A stretch of DNA of 5,400 bases from Deltaproteobacteria bacterium RBG_16_54_11 (GCA_001797905.1 MGQS01000035.1:2371-7770), one strand, 5' to 3'; positions 1-5,400 are shown, numbered from the stretch's first letter. The notes: a model not told the origin generated them from the sequence alone. Numbers and translations are program-made.

Positions 1-1
1 T

Positions 2-1789
2 GCGTATCACCTCATAACCACAGAGGGGGAGTTGGCTCAGCTGGTTGCCGGCCTGAAGGATGCTCATGTCTTTTCCGTGGACCTAGAAACTACCTCTCTT
101 GATCCCATAAATGCAAAGGTTGTCGGGCTTTCCTTCTCTCACAGACCTCATGAGGCTTATTATTGCCCGGTTGCCCATGACTATCCGGGGGTGCCTCCGC
201 AGCTTTCCCCCTCCATGGTCTTGGAACAATTGAAACCCCTGCTTGAAGATTCCAAAAAGGGGAAGTATGGCCAAAACATAAAGTATGACTACCTCGTCCT
301 GAGGCGCCACGGACTGAAAATGGCGGGGATCGCCTGTGATACGATGGTTGCCTCCTATCTCCTCAATCCGACCAAGCGCAGTCACAGCCTCGAAAACATC
401 GCTCAAGAGTATCTCGAACACCAGATGATCACCTATAAGGAGGTCACGGAGAAGGGCCAGGGGTTTCAGAAGGTAGATCTCCAGCAGGCCATGAGATATT
501 CCGGTGAGGACGCCGATGTCACCTTCCTCCTGGCCGAGCTGCTGATGCGCAAATTGGAAGAGGAGGGTTTGAAAGATCTCTTTTTACAGATAGAGCTCCC
601 CTTGGTGGAGGTCCTTGCTGAGATGGAACTCTGGGGCGTCAAGATCAACCCCGACCTCCTGTTGGAGCTCTCCAAAGAGCTGGAGACAAAGCTCTGGAAT
701 CTGGAAACGCGGGTCTTCGACCTCGTGGGTGAGAAGTTCAACATCAACTCCACGCAGCAATTGGGGCGGATCCTCTTCGAGAAACTTAAGCTGCCGGTGA
801 TCAAGAAGACCAAAACAGGGTATTCCACCGACGTAGAGGTCCTTGAGGAATTGTCCAAGGAACACGAACTCCCCAGGACGATCTTGGAATACCGCAGTTT
901 CATAAAGTTGAAGTCAACCTATGTTGACGCCCTGCCCAAATTGATAGACCCCTCAACGGGAAGGGTACATACCTCGTATAACCAAACAGTCACGGCTACG
1001 GGGAGGCTTTCCAGCAGCGACCCAAACCTCCAAAATATTCCTATCCGCTCCGAGGAAGGCCGCAGGATACGAGAGGCCTTTGTCCCTGAAGATGGGTGGT
1101 GGATCATCTCCGCAGACTATTCTCAAATCGAACTCAGGATCCTCGCCCACCTGTCCAAGGATACAACCCTCATCAAAACCTTTCAGGCAGGGGAGGATAT
1201 CCACACGAGGACGGCCTCGGAGATATTCGGCATCCCTCAAAAAGATGTAACCCCTCAGATGCGGCGCGAGACCAAGGTGATCAATTTTGGGATCATCTAC
1301 GGGATGAGCCCTTATGGCCTGGCCAAGGAGTTGGCAGTGGAGCCGAAGGTCGCTGCCGAGTATATCGAAGAGTATTTCAGAAAATATCAGGGGGTTAAAT
1401 CCTATATTGACGAAACCTTGAAGGAAGCCAAGAAAAAAGGGTATGTGACTACCCTCTATAACCGGCGCCGATACCTCCCCGAGATCAACAGTTCCAATCG
1501 CACTGCCAGACAATTTGCGGAGAGGACGGCTATCAATACCCCTATTCAGGGAACCGCTGCCGATCTCATCAAGATAGCCATGATCAGGATCTACCGACGC
1601 ATAAGGGATGGAGGCCTCAAGGCCAAGATGATCATGCAGGTCCATGACGAATTGGTCCTGGAGGTCCCTGATGACGAATGCGAAAAAGCGGAACGCATAG
1701 TCAAGGAAGAAATGGAAGGGGTACTGGCTATGTCGGTCCCCCTTACGGTATCTGTCGAGAGGGGGAGAAACTGGGGCCAGATACATTAG
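2..1789 (+). CDS. polA: DNA polymerase I, C-terminal two thirds (5' end outside window)
   Basis: Family A DNA polymerase that fills gaps and replaces RNA primers during lagging-strand synthesis and repair. The reading frame is open to the left edge, and the residues before the first possible start (YHLITTEGEL) are typical of PolA, so the TTG at 32 is not the start. The missing part is presumably the roughly 300-residue 5' nuclease domain plus a linker. The proofreading domain keeps its metal ligands: Exo I DLETTSLD (D at 80, E at 86), Exo II NIKYD (D at 287) and Exo III YSGED (Y at 497, D at 509). Polymerase motif A is DYSQIELR (D at 1115). Motif B is RRETKVINFGIIYG, with R at 1262, K at 1274, F at 1286 and Y at 1298. 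Motif C is VHDEL (D at 1646). The Phe in motif B matches E. coli F762, not the Tyr of Taq. The gene appears active in both proofreading and synthesis. No good intrinsic terminator follows the TAG at 1787. Confidence 0.97.
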   Translation, partial: AYHLITTEGELAQLVAGLKDAHVFSVDLETTSLDPINAKVVGLSFSHRPHEAYYCPVAHDYPGVPPQLSPSMVLEQLKPLLEDSKKGKYGQNIKYDYLVLRRHGLKMAGIACDTMVASYLLNPTKRSHSLENIAQEYLEHQMITYKEVTEKGQGFQKVDLQQAMRYSGEDADVTFLLAELLMRKLEEEGLKDLFLQIELPLVEVLAEMELWGVKINPDLLLELSKELETKLWNLETRVFDLVGEKFNINSTQQLGRILFEKLKLPVIKKTKTGYSTDVEVLEELSKEHELPRTILEYRSFIKLKSTYVDALPKLIDPSTGRVHTSYNQTVTATGRLSSSDPNLQNIPIRSEEGRRIREAFVPEDGWWIISADYSQIELRILAHLSKDTTLIKTFQAGEDIHTRTASEIFGIPQKDVTPQMRRETKVINFGIIYGMSPYGLAKELAVEPKVAAEYIEEYFRKYQGVKSYIDETLKEAKKKGYVTTLYNRRRYLPEINSSNRTARQFAERTAINTPIQGTAADLIKIAMIRIYRRIRDGGLKAKMIMQVHDELVLEVPDDECEKAERIVKEEMEGVLAMSVPLTVSVERGRNWGQIH

Positions 1790-1815
1790 GTCCCTTAGTC
1801 ATCTAAAGTTACCTG

Positions 1816-1844
1816 TTGTCAAAAATATTTTTTTGCGTTAGAAA
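1816..1844 (+). promoter_or_regulatory. candidate sigma-70-type promoter, possibly giving a leaderless mRNA
   Basis: TTGTCA (1816-1821, 5 of 6 to the -35 consensus) is followed after exactly 17 bases by TAGAAA (1839-1844, 4 of 6 to the -10 consensus). Initiation about seven bases downstream would fall at 1851-1853, on the ATG of the next small ORF, which has no Shine-Dalgarno sequence. The surroundings are AT-rich (AAAAATATTTTT palindrome at 1821-1832). This is a by-eye match in AT-rich DNA and could be chance. Confidence 0.3.
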
Positions 1845-1852
1845 TACATACA

Positions 1853-2073
1853 ATGAATGGACGTACTCTATATCTTCAGGTCGGGGACCACGTCTATCAC
1901 AAGAAATACTCCCAGTGGGGAATCGGGGAGGTCATAGAGGAATGGAACTCTACGCTTCCCGGAGGGCCTTCTTTTGTCAAGGTAGAATTTCAGGACAGTA
2001 GGTTAAGGGTATTCGATAACGATTTCAAGAGCGTATCCTGTTGCTATTATAGTGGTGTAATGCAGATTAATGC

Positions 2074-2083
<10 letters not shown>
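1853..2083 (+). CDS. small DUF3553-like (Tudor/SH3-like) protein
   Basis: This ORF encodes 76 residues. The central block, VGDHVYH (residues 10-16) then QWGIGEVIEEW (about 21-31) then FVKVEFQDSRLRVF (about 41-54), follows the pattern 'GD.V.H..WG.G.V ... V.F.D...R'. That pattern is typical of DUF3553 and of the Tudor/SH3-like domain at the C terminus of UvrD/PcrA helicases. The DUF3553 name rests on memory of the pattern, not a search. Such barrels often bind nucleic acid or RNA polymerase, but no function is established. There is no signal peptide or membrane segment. The ATG at 1853 is the only reasonable start; it has no Shine-Dalgarno, but a promoter-like pair upstream would allow a leaderless message. 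It lies 63 bases after polA on the same strand. The last three codons and the TAG stop overlap the first ten bases of the tRNA-Arg gene. Alternatively it is cotranscribed with polA. Confidence 0.68.
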
Positions 2084-2150
<67 letters not shown>

Positions 2151-2158
2151 AATAAATA

Positions 2159-2172
2159 CCGGAGCCGAAGGT
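2159..2172 (+). repeat. partial direct copy of the tRNA-Arg anticodon arm
   Basis: CCGGAGCCGAAGGT repeats tRNA-Arg bases 2108-2121 (CCGGAGCCAAAGGT) with one mismatch in 14, starting eight bases after the CCA end. The similarity stops where the T arm would begin. It may be the remnant of a second tRNA copy or of a recombination event at the tRNA 3' end. Confidence 0.55.
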
Positions 2173-2200
2173 GGCCCCTTGGCCAGTGACCCTTTGGTCA
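2172..2200. repeat. two tandem 5-bp hairpins after tRNA-Arg
   Basis: TGGCC (2172-2176)/GGCCA (2181-2185) with a CCTT loop is followed after one base by TGACC (2187-2191)/GGTCA (2196-2200) with a CTTT loop. Both have four-base pyrimidine loops. No T tract follows, so an intrinsic terminator is not well supported. It could limit the 3' trailer of the tRNA precursor. CCTTTGG (2191-2197) is the reverse complement of CCAAAGG in the tRNA anticodon arm, so the hairpins may be built from tRNA-derived pieces. Confidence 0.5.
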
Positions 2201-2278
2201 AGAAATTATGTTGTTGCTTTATTCAAAATAGTATTGCAGTATAAGAATCAGATGTAGCTAAACAAAAAGGAGGAAACC

Positions 2279-2464
2279 ATGAAAAAGGGCAAAAAATCTA
2301 CATCGAAGAAATCTTCTGCAAAAAAAAGAGGAGGTACCAAGAAGCGAGCTGCCGCTAAGAAGAGGCGACCCGCTGCCAAAAAGAAGAGAGCCGCCAAAAA
2401 GAGACCTGCCGCTAAGAAGAAGAGACCCGCTGCCAAAAAGAAGAAAGCCTCCAAAAAGAGATAG
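2279..2464 (+). CDS. histone H1-like Lys/Ala-rich basic protein
   Basis: A 61-residue protein with 26 Lys, 8 Arg, 13 Ala and no acidic residues. It is composed of AAKK, PAAKKKR and SKK units throughout, with no hydrophobic core. This composition matches the disordered basic tails of bacterial H1-like proteins (Chlamydia Hc1/Hc2-like, AlgP-like), which bind DNA non-specifically and condense it; the same role here is inferred. The first 24 residues are Ser/Thr/Gly-containing and the rest is a 19-residue unit present twice. A strong Shine-Dalgarno, AAAGGAGG (2266-2273), lies five bases before the ATG and fixes the start. A possible -10 (TATAAG, 2240-2245) lies upstream without a well-spaced -35. 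Downstream, a weak 4-bp stem (AGCA 2524-2527/TGCT 2540-2543) followed by six T's could end transcription. Low complexity makes homology assignment uncertain, but the ribosome site strongly supports a real gene. Confidence 0.8.
   Translation: MKKGKKSTSKKSSAKKRGGTKKRAAAKKRRPAAKKKRAAKKRPAAKKKRPAAKKKKASKKR
2351..2464 (+). repeat. 57-bp tandem duplication inside the H1-like gene
   Basis: Units 2351-2407 and 2408-2464 align without gaps. Eighteen codons per unit differ at only four bases (agg/aag, cga/aga, aga/aaa, gcc/tcc). In the nineteenth codon, CCT in unit 1 corresponds to the TAG stop in unit 2. The encoded units are AAKKRRPAAKKKRAAKKRP and AAKKKRPAAKKKKASKKR. Near-identity at base level, including third positions, points to a recent in-frame duplication. 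Confidence 0.9.
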
Positions 2465-2563
2465 CCGCAATGGAGAAGAAGGTTAAGCAATTCCCAAAGA
2501 CACTGAGCATGGGGTCCTAGGGCAGCAGTTTGTTTTTATTGCTATTTTTTAGGCTAAAAATCT

Positions 2564-2621
2564 GGTGAGCAAAAAGAATATGATCAAGGAAGCTCCGGGT
2601 TCGAATCCCGGTTTGCTCGCC
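2564..2621 (+). pseudogene. tRNA-like acceptor/T-arm minihelix lacking D and anticodon arms
   Basis: A canonical T arm, CCGGG (2595-2599) TTCGAAT CCCGG (2607-2611), is followed directly by TTTGCTC (2612-2618). That pairs perfectly with GAGCAAA (2567-2573) exactly as a 7-bp acceptor stem would. The pairing continues outward through GGT (2564-2566) with GCC (2619-2621), one pair being G-U. Only 21 unstructured bases (2574-2594) lie between the acceptor 5' strand and the T stem, where a tRNA has about 42. The 3' end reads G-CCG, not G-CCA. The T arm and GCTCGCC end match tRNA-Arg at 2123-2149, but the three bases after the T stem differ, with compensating changes on the 5' side. It is most simply a tRNA gene with an internal deletion. 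A structured RNA that kept the acceptor/T domain is the alternative. A TAAAAA at 2555-2560 could be a -10 placing initiation near 2567. Confidence 0.65.
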
Positions 2622-2628
2622 GATGATT

Positions 2629-2678
2629 TTGACAATGCAGATATGTTAATGTAGATATTTTTTAGTTTTTAATATAAT
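2629..2678 (+). promoter_or_regulatory. promoter-like boxes before the 2705-2750 hairpin
   Basis: A perfect -35 hexamer TTGACA (2629-2634) has only a poor -10 at 17 bases (TAGATA, 2652-2657). Separately, a perfect -10 hexamer TATAAT (2673-2678) has only a poor -35 upstream (TGTAGA, 2650-2655). Initiation from the second would fall near 2685, just before the hairpin at 2705-2750. No + strand protein gene follows, so if active they would make a small RNA or an antisense transcript. Chance matches are likely in this AT-rich stretch. Confidence 0.22.
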
Positions 2679-2704
2679 TACAAGAGTCTGTTTACAAAGC
2701 TATT

Positions 2705-2750
2705 TTCCACTATCGATAATGCATCTTCTTCGCGATGCAAATCAGTGGAA
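2705..2750. repeat. large imperfect hairpin / nested inverted repeat
   Basis: Three nested stems share one axis: TTCCACT (2705-2711) with AGTGGAA (2744-2750), GAT (2715-2717) with ATC (2741-2743), and TGCATC (2720-2725) with GATGCA (2734-2739), closing on the eight-base loop TTCTTCGC. In total 16 pairs are interrupted by small internal loops. It lies 19 bases after the end of the minus-strand 97-residue gene, where a terminator or mRNA 3' structure would be expected. However, no T tract follows on either strand. It may be an RNA-level structure or the remnant of a small palindromic repeat element. Confidence 0.6.
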
Positions 2751-2768
2751 TACGTGCGCTTGAATTCA

Positions 2769-3062
2769 TCACTTCTTGGCACCGTCCTTTATGAAGGTTT
2801 GAAACCTGCCGTTGAGTATCACTAACTGCGAGGCAAGCTCTTTGATAGCAATTTGAAAGGTAATGTTAATCGTGCTCAATTGAGAGATAAGATCGTTGAC
2901 TGCACACGCTGCCTTGCCTTTGGGGCGACCCTGTCGTGCTTCCCTCCACCAGGTGCATTTTTCTTTCTTGCAATCAACCATGGTAGATCCTTGTGACATC
3001 AAGGGACAATATCCTATAATTTCCACTTGTTTCCACTGTCCCTCGTCAAGCCTATCGCTCAT
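2769..3062 (-). CDS. small four-cysteine protein (CPL...C....C.WW...C), function unknown
   Basis: A 97-residue protein with four cysteines at residues 19, 31, 36 and 53. They form a YCPL-x9-C-x4-CTWW-x14-CAV pattern. Small bacterial proteins with a CP...C....C.WW....CA arrangement are common and are thought to bind zinc or an iron-sulfur cluster; the metal here is inferred, and I do not recognise a named family with certainty. The C-terminal half (about 54-92) is rich in Ile, Leu, Val and Gln and could form amphipathic helices, perhaps for oligomerisation. There is no signal peptide or clear membrane segment. A strong Shine-Dalgarno (AGGGAGGT at 3068-3075 on the - strand) lies five bases before the ATG and supports this start. 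Two TGA stops stand in tandem (2766-2771). It lies 116 bases downstream of topA on the same strand, separated by an inverted repeat, so it is probably its own unit. Confidence 0.78.
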   Translation of the reverse strand: MSDRLDEGQWKQVEIIGYCPLMSQGSTMVDCKKEKCTWWREARQGRPKGKAACAVNDLISQLSTINITFQIAIKELASQLVILNGRFQTFIKDGAKK

Positions 3063-3121
3063 AATGCACCTCCCTTCAACATGCCAACGGCGGTCTGAGG
3101 AGCCATGGCCAATAAAAACAC

Positions 3122-3150
3122 ATAAGACCGGAAATATATCCTTAAGCCAA
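3122..3150 (-). promoter_or_regulatory. weak promoter candidate for the four-cysteine gene
   Basis: On the - strand TTGGCT (3150-3145) is followed after 17 bases by TCTTAT (3127-3122); each matches 4 of 6 consensus bases. Initiation near 3115 would give a leader of about 53 bases before the ATG at 3062. The boxes overlap the inverted repeat after topA, so the assignment is tentative. Confidence 0.22.
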
Positions 3151-3175
3151 AGGTGTCGAAGTTTGAATTCCGGTC
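3126..3175 (-). terminator. candidate topA terminator (inverted repeat with long loop)
   Basis: GACCGGAA and TTCCGGTC form a perfect 8-bp inverted repeat (3126-3133 and 3168-3175) around a 34-base loop that contains a small CCTT/AAGG stem (3140-3143/3150-3153). On the - strand it begins three bases after the topA stop and is followed by TTATGTGTTTTTATT, a T-rich but interrupted tract. The position favours a topA terminator or a 3' protective structure; the long loop and imperfect T tract make termination uncertain. Confidence 0.45.
3139..3173 (+). pseudogene. decayed fragment of tRNA-Arg 3' half (anticodon to T arm)
   Basis: TCCTTAAGCCAAAGGT (3139-3154) aligns with TCCGGAGCCAAAGGT of the tRNA anticodon loop and stem (2107-2121), including an exact ten-base run AGCCAAAGGT. 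After a diverged T-stem strand, GTTTGAATTCCGG (3161-3173) matches GTTCGAATCCCGG (2127-2139) at 11 of 13 bases. Order, orientation and nearly the spacing (one or two inserted bases) are those of the tRNA. T-stem pairing is lost, so it is not a functional tRNA. Confidence 0.5.
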
Positions 3176-3178
3176 AAG

Positions 3179-5400
3179 CTAATCAGCTGCTGCCTGATAA
3201 TCACAACCTTCCTGTTTGCAGACAAGTTTAACTCCGTCTTTTCTCCTCTTTTCAACAAGAAAGGTTGCACCGCATTGCGGACACGACTGTGGCACCGGTC
3301 GCTCCCACAGGGCAAAGCGGCAATCGGGGTACTTATTGCACCCAAAGAATATTCTCCCCTTCTTTGTACGCCTCTGAACCAATGCCCCTCCACACCCCGG
3401 CTGAGGACATCCCACTCCGATGCTCACGGATTTTGTCCCCTTGCAATCCGGATATCGGGAACATGCCAGAAATTTCCCGTACCTGCCCTCTTTAACAACC
3501 ATCGGGCTCTCACATTGCGGACACTTCTCATCGACACTAGGCGGCTCTTCAACCATGATCTTTCCCTCCTCATCTCTGCTGAACATCTTGGCGTTCTTAC
3601 ACTCAGGATAGGCAGTACACGAGAGAAATTTTCCATATTTCCCCCATTTGATCTCCATTATGCTGCCGCACTGGTCACAGCGAATATCCGTCGGCGTCCG
3701 TTCAGCCTTGACATCTCTCATATTCGCCTCAGCCCTCTTGAGGTTTTCCTCAAAGGGGTGATAAAACTCCTCGAGGACCTGTCTCCATGGTACCTTTTCT
3801 GCCTCGATCTTATCCAGGTTTTCTTCCATGCGTGCAGTGAAACCAACATCCATAATGGTGGGGAAGTTCTCAATGAGGAGGTCCGCTACTAAAAACCCCA
3901 GATCGGTGGGATGAAATTTTCGTTCGATGAGCACCACATATCTCTTATCTTGTATATTAGAGAGGATGCTTGCGTACGTAGACGGCCTCCCGATCCCCTT
4001 CTCCTCAAGCTCTCGAACCAAGGTGCTCTCGGTGAAGCGGGCAGGAGGCTGGGTGAAATGCTGCTTGGGTAGGAGGTCAAGAAGTTCCAAGATATCACCC
4101 GGATTAAGTGATGGTAAAACCCCCTCTTCCTCTCCACCTTCCTGAGTATCCTTGCCTTCGACATAGACGGCGGTGAACCCGGCGAATTTCATGACGCTTC
4201 CCGTGGCGATAAAAAGATGGTCATCGGCCTTGATCTTGATAGTCGTCTGATCAAAGATTGCCGAACGCATTTGGCAGGCGAGGAATCTATCCCAAATCAA
4301 TTTATACAAAGACCGCTGGTCAGGGGTCAGAAATCCCTTTACCTTCTCCGGGGGCATATCAAGAGAGGTCGGACGGATAGCCTCATGGGCCTCCTGGGCG
4401 CTAGCGCGGCTCTTATAGAAATGGGGTTTTTCAGGGAGATACTCCTCACCGAACTGCTTTTGTATCAACTCCCTGACCTCCTTGACTGCTTCCTGGGATA
4501 GGCGGACTGAATCGGTCCGCATATAGGTGATGAGCCCTACCTGCCCCCACTCCCCGAGATCGATCCCCTCATACAGCTGCTGGGCAATGAACATGGTCTT
4601 TTTAGCCGAGAAACGCAGTTTACGGGAGGCCTCTTGCTGCAGGGTACTGGTGATGAAGGGGGGAGAGGGATGGCGTTTCTTCTCCTTCTTTGCTATATCC
4701 GCGACGACAAACTGTTTTTCGCGAAGACCATCCGTGATCTTTTGAGCCTCTTCCGCATTGTTGATCTGGATCTTCTGTTCCTTGATGTGCGTTAATTTTG
4801 CCTCAAAGGCAGGGGGTTTCTGAGGATGTTGGAGCTGGGCCGTGACGGACCAGTACTCCTGGGGTACAAACGCCTTGATCTCCCTCTCTCGGTCGCAAAT
4901 GAGTCTCAGGGCCACCGATTGGACGCGGCCGGCGCTGAGCCCCCTCTTCACCTTCTGCCACAAGAGGGGACTGATCTTGTATCCGACCAATCGATCCAGG
5001 ATCCTGCGCGCCTGCTGGGCGCGATAGAGACTCTCCTGCAGTTCTCGATGATTTTTGAGGGCATCGGCCACAGCCCGGGGGGTGATTTCGTGAATGAGCA
5101 CCCGGTATATATTCTTCTTTTTATCCGCCAACACCTCGGCGATATGCCAGGCAATAGCCTCCCCTTCCCGATCGGGGTCAGGGGCCAGGTATATCTCCGT
5201 GGCCGCTCGGCCGGCCTTTTTCAGCTCCGTGATGATCTTCTTCTTCCCTCTGATCATTATGTAGTGGGGCTCAAACCCATGCTCTATATCCACCCCTAAC
5301 TTAGTCTTGGGAAGATCCTTGATGTGCCCCACCGAGGCCTTCACGACAAAGTCCTTGCCTAAGAATTTGGAGATGGTCCGCGCCTTGGCCGGCGATTCTA
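3179..5400 (-). CDS. topA: DNA topoisomerase I, type IA (first few codons outside window)
   Basis: Relaxes negative supercoils by cutting one DNA strand through a 5'-phosphotyrosine. The frame stays open to the right edge and reads ESPAKARTISKFLGKDFV before the GTG at 5344. That is the TopA N terminus, so the GTG is internal and only about 8-10 codons are missing. The Toprim domain shows the catalytic Glu of ESPAK (5396-5398) and the metal-binding DPDREGE (Asp codons 5177-5179 and 5171-5173). The nucleophilic Tyr is in LITYMRTDS (codon 4523-4525). The C terminus carries four Cys4 zinc ribbons: CDQC...C.....C at about 3599-3679, CPQC...C.....C at about 3443-3523, CPQPGC...C.....C at about 3320-3409 and CPQC...C....C at about 3203-3283. 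The Cys codons span 3203-3679. Length is about 748 residues, normal for the family. It converges on polA and ends in TAG at 3179-3181, followed at once by an inverted repeat. Confidence 0.98.
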   Translation of the reverse strand, partial: ESPAKARTISKFLGKDFVVKASVGHIKDLPKTKLGVDIEHGFEPHYIMIRGKKKIITELKKAGRAATEIYLAPDPDREGEAIAWHIAEVLADKKKNIYRVLIHEITPRAVADALKNHRELQESLYRAQQARRILDRLVGYKISPLLWQKVKRGLSAGRVQSVALRLICDREREIKAFVPQEYWSVTAQLQHPQKPPAFEAKLTHIKEQKIQINNAEEAQKITDGLREKQFVVADIAKKEKKRHPSPPFITSTLQQEASRKLRFSAKKTMFIAQQLYEGIDLGEWGQVGLITYMRTDSVRLSQEAVKEVRELIQKQFGEEYLPEKPHFYKSRASAQEAHEAIRPTSLDMPPEKVKGFLTPDQRSLYKLIWDRFLACQMRSAIFDQTTIKIKADDHLFIATGSVMKFAGFTAVYVEGKDTQEGGEEEGVLPSLNPGDILELLDLLPKQHFTQPPARFTESTLVRELEEKGIGRPSTYASILSNIQDKRYVVLIERKFHPTDLGFLVADLLIENFPTIMDVGFTARMEENLDKIEAEKVPWRQVLEEFYHPFEENLKRAEANMRDVKAERTPTDIRCDQCGSIMEIKWGKYGKFLSCTAYPECKNAKMFSRDEEGKIMVEEPPSVDEKCPQCESPMVVKEGRYGKFLACSRYPDCKGTKSVSIGVGCPQPGCGGALVQRRTKKGRIFFGCNKYPDCRFALWERPVPQSCPQCGATFLVEKRRKDGVKLVCKQEGCDYQAAAD

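Larger units (their letters stand above)
2465..2768. other. AT-rich intergenic region with no recognised protein gene
   Basis: This 304-base stretch contains no convincing protein gene. A 16-codon ATG frame at 2470-2520 has no recognisable content. It does hold a weak T-rich terminator-like element (2524-2550), the tRNA-like acceptor/T-arm structure (2564-2621), two isolated promoter-like boxes on the + strand and a large imperfect hairpin (2705-2750). Confidence 0.7.

Noticed and set aside
32..34. TTG as the start of the polymerase gene
   Set aside because: The same frame is open to the left edge and the upstream residues continue the PolA sequence; the gene simply begins outside the window.
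953..1786. 277-codon open frame on the - strand
   Set aside because: It lies wholly antisense to the conserved polA polymerase domain, has no recognisable motif and reflects the codon bias of polA.
1816..2001. 61-codon frame starting at TTG 1816
   Set aside because: It overlaps the ATG-initiated DUF3553-like frame and shows no domain; no ribosome site.
2351..2464. Short direct repeats as a CRISPR array
   Set aside because: The repeats are contiguous, in frame and coding; there are no unique spacers.
2248..2490. Leu/Phe/Ala-rich open frames on the - strand that resemble a membrane protein
   Set aside because: They are the reverse complement of AAG/GCC-rich codons of the H1-like gene, which has the strong ribosome site; the hydrophobicity is an artefact.
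2541..2561. TTTTTAG-G-CTAAAAA palindrome as a terminator
   Set aside because: The stem is almost all A-T and the one-base centre cannot form an RNA loop; only a weak stem upstream precedes the T run.
3105..3125. Six-codon ATG frame with a GAGGAG before it on the + strand
   Set aside because: Far too short to interpret, and it lies opposite the leader of the four-cysteine gene.
2896..3231. 111-codon open frame on the + strand spanning the four-cysteine gene and the end of topA
   Set aside because: It overlaps two better-supported minus-strand genes, has no Shine-Dalgarno, and its Cys/Ser/Pro-rich content is that of a mirror frame.
3275..3892. 205-codon open frame on the + strand
   Set aside because: Antisense to the zinc-ribbon and C-terminal part of topA; composition and lack of motifs mark it as a shadow.
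4826..5299. 157-codon open frame on the + strand
   Set aside because: Antisense to the topA Toprim region, which is strongly conserved; no ribosome site or domain seen.
5342..5344. GTG as the start of topA
   Set aside because: The frame continues upstream with the essential ESPAK motif of the Toprim domain, so the true start is just beyond the right edge.

Overview
The window looks like bacterial chromosome of moderate GC. Two large housekeeping genes converge on each other: polA on the + strand, entering from the left edge, and topA on the - strand, leaving through the right edge. Both proteins are ordinary and appear catalytically intact. The small-gene content (a lysine/alanine-rich histone-like protein, a small Tudor/SH3-like protein, a CPL...C....C.WW...C protein) and the TopA with four C-terminal zinc ribbons would fit a Desulfobacterota ('deltaproteobacterial') or similar Gram-negative lineage. 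That placement is a weak inference; nothing here fixes the taxon.

Layout: (1) 2-1789, the proofreading and polymerase domains of DNA polymerase I. (2) 1853-2083, a small ORF resembling the DUF3553 family, whose stop codon lies inside the next gene. (3) 2074-2150, an intact tRNA-Arg(CCG) with encoded CCA. (4) 2159-2200, a short partial copy of the tRNA anticodon arm running into two tandem hairpins. (5) 2279-2464, a 61-residue H1-like basic protein whose second half is a 57-bp tandem duplication. (6) 2465-2768, an AT-rich stretch without a recognisable protein gene. It holds a tRNA-like acceptor/T-arm structure with no D or anticodon arm (2564-2621) and a large imperfect hairpin (2705-2750). 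(7) 2769-3062 on the - strand, a 97-residue four-cysteine protein. (8) 3126-3175, an inverted repeat just after the topA stop, overlapping a decayed copy of the tRNA-Arg 3' half. (9) 3181 to the right edge, topA.

The unusual part is the roughly 1.1 kb between the tRNA gene and topA. Besides the intact tRNA it holds three further tRNA-derived or tRNA-like segments, all in the same orientation. This may be the scar of one or more integrations at the tRNA-Arg 3' end, or a decayed tRNA cluster, with small accessory genes caught between. No integrase or other mobility gene is visible. The 2564-2621 element is the best candidate for something undescribed, because its acceptor stem is fully paired although the body of a tRNA is missing. 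Functionally, polA, topA and the H1-like protein all act on DNA, but nothing in the sequence shows that they are co-regulated.
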